Origin: Achromobacter marplatensis
GTDB lineage: Bacteria > Pseudomonadota > Gammaproteobacteria > Burkholderiales > Burkholderiaceae_B
Length of the DNA: 64,000 nt
Reading direction: 5' to 3'
Assembly: GCF_002209535.1 (NCBI RefSeq)
Contig: NZ_NJIG01000004.1
Location: 434,001 to 498,000, forward strand
Below, piece by piece: positions 60,570-64,000 of the stretch; position 1 is the first letter of the stretch, and each line of letters starts with the position of its first letter. The notes under the pieces are model-generated. The model had not been told where the DNA came from and made no database searches. It was given only the letters and a program-made list of their open reading frames with translations. Position numbers and translations under genes: made by a program.

Positions 60570-62228
60570 ATGAGCGATCCCACGTTTTCGCAGTCCGAAG
60601 TCGGCGAGGAATCCCGCGACGTCAACGCCGCCAAAGGCTGGCATCCGCCGTCGGCACCGGTCTCGCGCGACCGCGGCCTGGGCCCGTTTCCCAGGCTGAT
60701 CCTGCGCGGGGCGACGATCATCGACGGTACCGGCGCACCGCCCTGGGGGCCGGTGGACATCGTGATCGAGAACGACCGCATCACCGCGCTGGTCAACGTG
60801 GGCACGCCGCATAAGGCTATCGACCCCAAACGCCGGCCCGGCCCCGGTGACCACGAGATCGATTGCCACGGAAAGTTCGTCACCCCCGGATTCGTCGATG
60901 CGCACGCGCACATCGGCACGCCGTACCACGCCATGAGCGGCATCGTCCCGCCCGCCGACTACATCTACAAATTGTGGCTGGCGCATGGGGTCACGACCGT
61001 GCGCGAAATGGGCGCGATGGGCGGCCTGGGCTGGACGATGGAGCAGCGCGAGCTTTCCGCCGCCAACAAGATCGCGGCGCCGCGCATGGTGGTGCATTCC
61101 GTGTTCCCCGCCGTGAACGACCGCGTCAAGACGATCCACACGCCGGAGCAGGGCCGCGAATGGGTGCGCAAGCTGGCGGCGCGCGGCGCGGACGGCATCA
61201 AGTTCTTCGGCGCGCCGCCCGCCATCATGGAAGCGGCATTGGACGAAGCCGCGCAGCTGGGGCTGCGGTCCGGCTGCCATCACGCGCAGATGGCGGTCAC
61301 GCGGGTGAACGCGCTGAAGTCCGCGCGCTGGGGGCTGACCAGTTCCGAACACTATTACGGCTTGCCGGAAGCGCTGTTCGAAGACCGCATCGTGCAGTCC
61401 TTTCCCACCGACTACAACTACAGCGACGAGTACTACCGCTTCGCCGTCGCCGGCCAGACCTTCATGCAGGCGGCGCAGCCGGGGTCGGCCAAGTGGCGCC
61501 AGGTCATGGACCAGTTCCTGGAGCTGGGCCATACCTTCGTGCCCACGTTCAACATCTACGACGCCAACCGCGACCTGATGCGCGCGCGTCGCGCCGACTG
61601 GCACGACGACTACACCTGGAAGGCCGTCTGGAAGTACTTCCAGCCGCAACGCGGCGGGCACGGCGCGTACTGGTACCGCTGGAGCACCACCAACGAGATC
61701 GAGTGGAAGCAGAACTACCGGTTGTGGATGCAGTTCATCAACGAATACAAGAACCTGGGTGGCCGCGTGTGCGCCGGCAGCGATTCGGGCTTTATCTTCC
61801 AGATCTACGGCTTCGGCTTCGTGCGCGAACTGGAACTGCTGCAGGAAGCGGGGTTCCATCCCATCGAAGTGCTGCGCGCGGCCACGTCGCAAAGCGCCGC
61901 GCTGCTGGGCATCGATGACGACACCGGCTCCATCGACGTGCAAAAGCGCGCCGACCTGCTGATCCACGACCAGAATCCGCTGACGGATTTCAAACTGCTG
62001 TTCGGCACCGGCGCCATGCGCCTGAACGACGACACGGCCAAGGTGGAATGGAAGCGCTGCCTGCAAACCACCATCAAATCGGGCGTGGTGTACGACACCG
62101 CCGAACTGCTGGCCGACGTGCGCAAGATGGTCAAGGACAGCTGGGAGCAAGATCCGGACGGCGAGCGCCCGCCGTTCGGCGAATCGCCGGCAGGCTCGCC
62201 CTGCGACGGCGGGCAAGAGGCATCCTGA
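60570..62228 (+). CDS. Large amidohydrolase of unknown specificity
   Basis: 552 residues, longer than typical members. Metal motifs are VDAHAHIGTPYH near residue 113, GADGIKFFGAP near 211 (lysine), GCHHAQMAV near 233, TSSEHYYG near 255 and VCAGSDSGF near 397 (Asp). An inserted helical region (residues about 270-380, rich in Trp and Tyr) has no counterpart in the smaller enzyme at 59317. The two amidohydrolases probably act in sequence on one substrate class. Six bases separate them. Confidence 0.85.
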   Translation: MSDPTFSQSEVGEESRDVNAAKGWHPPSAPVSRDRGLGPFPRLILRGATIIDGTGAPPWGPVDIVIENDRITALVNVGTPHKAIDPKRRPGPGDHEIDCHGKFVTPGFVDAHAHIGTPYHAMSGIVPPADYIYKLWLAHGVTTVREMGAMGGLGWTMEQRELSAANKIAAPRMVVHSVFPAVNDRVKTIHTPEQGREWVRKLAARGADGIKFFGAPPAIMEAALDEAAQLGLRSGCHHAQMAVTRVNALKSARWGLTSSEHYYGLPEALFEDRIVQSFPTDYNYSDEYYRFAVAGQTFMQAAQPGSAKWRQVMDQFLELGHTFVPTFNIYDANRDLMRARRADWHDDYTWKAVWKYFQPQRGGHGAYWYRWSTTNEIEWKQNYRLWMQFINEYKNLGGRVCAGSDSGFIFQIYGFGFVRELELLQEAGFHPIEVLRAATSQSAALLGIDDDTGSIDVQKRADLLIHDQNPLTDFKLLFGTGAMRLNDDTAKVEWKRCLQTTIKSGVVYDTAELLADVRKMVKDSWEQDPDGERPPFGESPAGSPCDGGQEAS

Positions 62229-62229
62229 C

Positions 62230-63207
62230 ATGGCCGTCGACCTCTTCCTGCTTTGCGGCTTCCTGGGCAGCGGCAAGACCACGCTGCTGGTGGACTACCT
62301 GCGTGATCCGGCGTCCCGCGACACGGGCGTGATCGTCAACGAGGCGGGCGAGGTTGGCGTGGACGGCGCCATCGTCGCCAATGACAGCGACAACGTGCCG
62401 ATGACGCTGATGGCCAACGGCTGCGTGTGCTGCTCGCTGCGCAGCGATCTGGTCTATACCTTGAGCGCGCTGCTGGACGCGCCGCGCCCCGACGGCGAAG
62501 GGCCCTTGCAGCGGGTCATCCTGGAGTGCAGCGGCTTGTCGCGGCCCGGCCCCATCATCGCGTCCCTGGCGGATCCTGAGCTGGCCCGCCGCGGCCTGCG
62601 GCTGACGGTGGTCTGCACCGACGACTGCGCGCGCGACCCGGACGCATTGGCCGAGATGGACGAAGCCATGGCCCAGTTCGGCGCCGCGCACCGCATCGTG
62701 TTGACCAAGACGGACTTGCTGCCCGACGGCGCCCTGGACGCACGCGCCGTGCGCGCCGCCGCCCTGAACCCCTTGGCGGCCGTCATTGCCGACCCGGACC
62801 GCCGGCGCGCCGTGCAAGCCGCGTTTGCCCCGTCCCAAGGCGTGGCGGATCTGGCGGGGCTGGCCGCGCGGATGCTGACAGCGGGCGGGCAGGGGGTCGC
62901 GCACCCCCGCATCCGCGTCATGGCGGCCCGTGCCCACGCGGGCATCAGCTGGACGGATTTTTCAGAATGGCTGGACAACCTGGCCGGGCTTTGCGGCGAA
63001 CGCCTGTTGCGGGTCAAGGCGGTGGTGCGCGTCAACGAATGCGCCGAACCCATCCTGATCCAATCGGTGGGCACCACCTTCAGCGCGCCGCAACGCCTGA
63101 CCCGGCAACCCGATGCGCCCGACGCCATCATCGTGATCGCGCGCGACATCGATGCGGGCGAGATCCGCGCGTCCGCGCCGCACGCGCCCGTGGACATGCT
63201 GGCCTGA
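62230..63207 (+). CDS. COG0523 (CobW/G3E) metallochaperone-type GTPase
   Basis: 325 residues, one base after the amidohydrolase stop. Walker A GFLGSGKTT near residue 10, the metal-binding CxCC motif in NGCVCCSLRSDL (Cys65, Cys67, Cys68), a [TS]KxD base motif in VLTKTDLLP and a C-terminal CobW-type domain (LLRVKAVVRVNE). The family supplies metal to target enzymes using GTP. Here the obvious clients are the two metal-dependent amidohydrolases encoded beside it. Confidence 0.88.
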   Translation: MAVDLFLLCGFLGSGKTTLLVDYLRDPASRDTGVIVNEAGEVGVDGAIVANDSDNVPMTLMANGCVCCSLRSDLVYTLSALLDAPRPDGEGPLQRVILECSGLSRPGPIIASLADPELARRGLRLTVVCTDDCARDPDALAEMDEAMAQFGAAHRIVLTKTDLLPDGALDARAVRAAALNPLAAVIADPDRRRAVQAAFAPSQGVADLAGLAARMLTAGGQGVAHPRIRVMAARAHAGISWTDFSEWLDNLAGLCGERLLRVKAVVRVNECAEPILIQSVGTTFSAPQRLTRQPDAPDAIIVIARDIDAGEIRASAPHAPVDMLA

Positions 63208-63300
63208 AGCACTTTTCGTACCGGGGCGCGCGGCCGGGCACAGCCGGCCACGCGTCCGCACCGTAGCAAGTCGTCAGTTCCCCTTCGATACGAGGTCGTT

Positions 63301-64000
63301 ATGCAAGAGAAAAACCTGACTCGCCGTGGCTTCATCAAGACCGCCTCCGGCTTGGCGCTCGCTCCCGCTTTGGGCTGGGTGCCGGGCATGGCGCACGCCG
63401 CCGAAAAAGAAATCGTGGTGGGGACCTGGGGCGGCGACTACCAGAACCTGTTGCAGCAGATCATCAACCCTATCGTCGACAAACAAGGCGTGAAAGTCGT
63501 CTACGACACGGGCAACGCCGTGGGCCGCGTGACCAAGTTGCGCGCCGAAAAGAATTCGCGGCGCGGCAGCATGGACGTGGCGCTGCTGGGTGAAGTCGAC
63601 ATGTACGACGCCGAGCGCTCCGGCACGCTGGAACCGATCGACGCGAAGAAGCTGCCCAACTTGGCGCATGCGATCGGCGCGTTGAAGACGGCGTATTCGA
63701 TCCCCCATATCTTCAGCGCGATGACGCTGGTCTACAATACCGAAAAATTCCCGACGCCGCCGGATTCATTGGAAGTGTTGCTGGACCCCAAACTGAAAGG
63801 GCAGGTGGGCTTTTCGGACATCCTGTACCTGTACAACGCCGTCTTCGTCGGCCTGGGCGCGGGCGGCGACACCAAGAGTTTTGACGGGGGCAAGCGCTTC
63901 CTGACCAAGCTCAAGGCGAATGCGCCGCGCATCTACCCGTCCAACGAGGCGGTCGCGGCCGCCTTCAAGTCTGGCGAGATCGCCATCGCGTGCATGTGGA
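63301..64000 (+). CDS. Spermidine/putrescine-type ABC substrate-binding protein (PotD-like), cut by window end
   Basis: ATG 63301 opens a frame that runs to the window edge (233 codons seen). The N-terminus NLTRRGFIKTASGLALAPAL is a Tat-type signal ending near AHA. The mature part begins KEIVVGTWGGDYQNLLQQ, the PotD/ABC type 2 opening, with YSIPHIFSAMTLVYNTEKF and IYPSNEAVAAAFKSGEIAIACMW. It is the receptor for the importer at 56487-59290, and a 93-base gap with a small GGCCGG/CCGGCC hairpin (63232-63249) separates it from the GTPase gene. Usual length is about 340-360 residues, so roughly a third is missing. Confidence 0.88.
   Translation, partial: MQEKNLTRRGFIKTASGLALAPALGWVPGMAHAAEKEIVVGTWGGDYQNLLQQIINPIVDKQGVKVVYDTGNAVGRVTKLRAEKNSRRGSMDVALLGEVDMYDAERSGTLEPIDAKKLPNLAHAIGALKTAYSIPHIFSAMTLVYNTEKFPTPPDSLEVLLDPKLKGQVGFSDILYLYNAVFVGLGAGGDTKSFDGGKRFLTKLKANAPRIYPSNEAVAAAFKSGEIAIACMW

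Noticed and set aside
62701..62730. TKTD in the GTPase in place of the classical NKxD
   Set aside because: COG0523 proteins commonly use [ST]KxD at this position, so it is not an anomaly.
1..64000. Mobile elements, CRISPR arrays, prophage or tRNA genes
   Set aside because: No transposase, integrase, repeat-spacer pattern or cloverleaf-like sequence was recognised by eye; gene style is uniform across the window. A tRNA scan and insertion-sequence search would settle this.

Overview
The window is GC-rich, almost fully coding DNA that looks like the chromosome of a metabolically versatile betaproteobacterium of the Alcaligenaceae (Achromobacter/Bordetella type). The grounds are strong GC-biased third positions, two orphan Bug/TctC-type periplasmic receptors, Liv-type, sugar and spermidine/putrescine-type ABC transporters, and many small catabolic operons each with its own TetR, LacI, GntR or LysR regulator. 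The genus is an inference. I saw no rRNA, tRNA, CRISPR array, insertion sequence or phage gene.

Layout. 1-2245: end of a DUF1801 gene, a lipoprotein, and an LprI-like secreted protein whose frame appears broken near its 3' end. 2262-11617: an acyl-CoA (beta-oxidation-like) locus with a Liv-type binding protein, enoyl-CoA hydratase, acyl-CoA ligase, TetR, MaoC, SDR, thioesterase, aldehyde dehydrogenase and thiolase; both divergent promoter regions carry the same 14-bp operator-like sequence. 11636-15556 (minus strand): membrane protein, ECF-type sigma factor, membrane anti-sigma-like protein, caspase-like/Sel1 protein and a SecD-P1-like secreted protein. 15732-19754: YbjN-like protein, lipoprotein, large membrane protein and glycerophosphodiesterase-like protein.

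19794-32155: two adjacent LacI-controlled units. The first has an HpsN/HisD-like dehydrogenase, SDR, LacI, Bug receptor and HpcH/HpaI aldolase. The second has a complete sugar-type ABC importer, LacI, bicupin and alpha/beta hydrolase. Closely related palindromes (central CG) precede all three transcription units, which suggests one catabolic regulon for an acid-sugar-like compound. 32690-42678: a GntR/Liv ABC transporter/lactonase-like/SCP2-hydrolase operon diverging from a carboxymuconolactone decarboxylase-like gene, a beta-hydroxyacid dehydrogenase and a Bug receptor, with a TTGTC/GACAA repeat region between them.

42916-49722: a complete four-carbon acid-sugar (L-threonate/D-erythronate) pathway: otnC, an MFS transporter, otnI, denD, ltnD, otnK and a convergent GntR. 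It should convert tetronates to dihydroxyacetone phosphate and CO2. 49846-56231: a LysR gene and a tandemly duplicated two-gene cassette (MHS-type MFS transporter plus DUF2817 M14-like peptidase), each copy with a matching promoter. 56487-64000: a spermidine/putrescine-type ABC transporter surrounding two different amidohydrolases and a COG0523 metallochaperone-type GTPase; the binding protein runs off the end of the window.

Most substrates are unknown. The best candidates for undescribed biology are the LacI regulon (19794-32155), the duplicated MFS-peptidase cassette and the ABC/amidohydrolase/GTPase operon.
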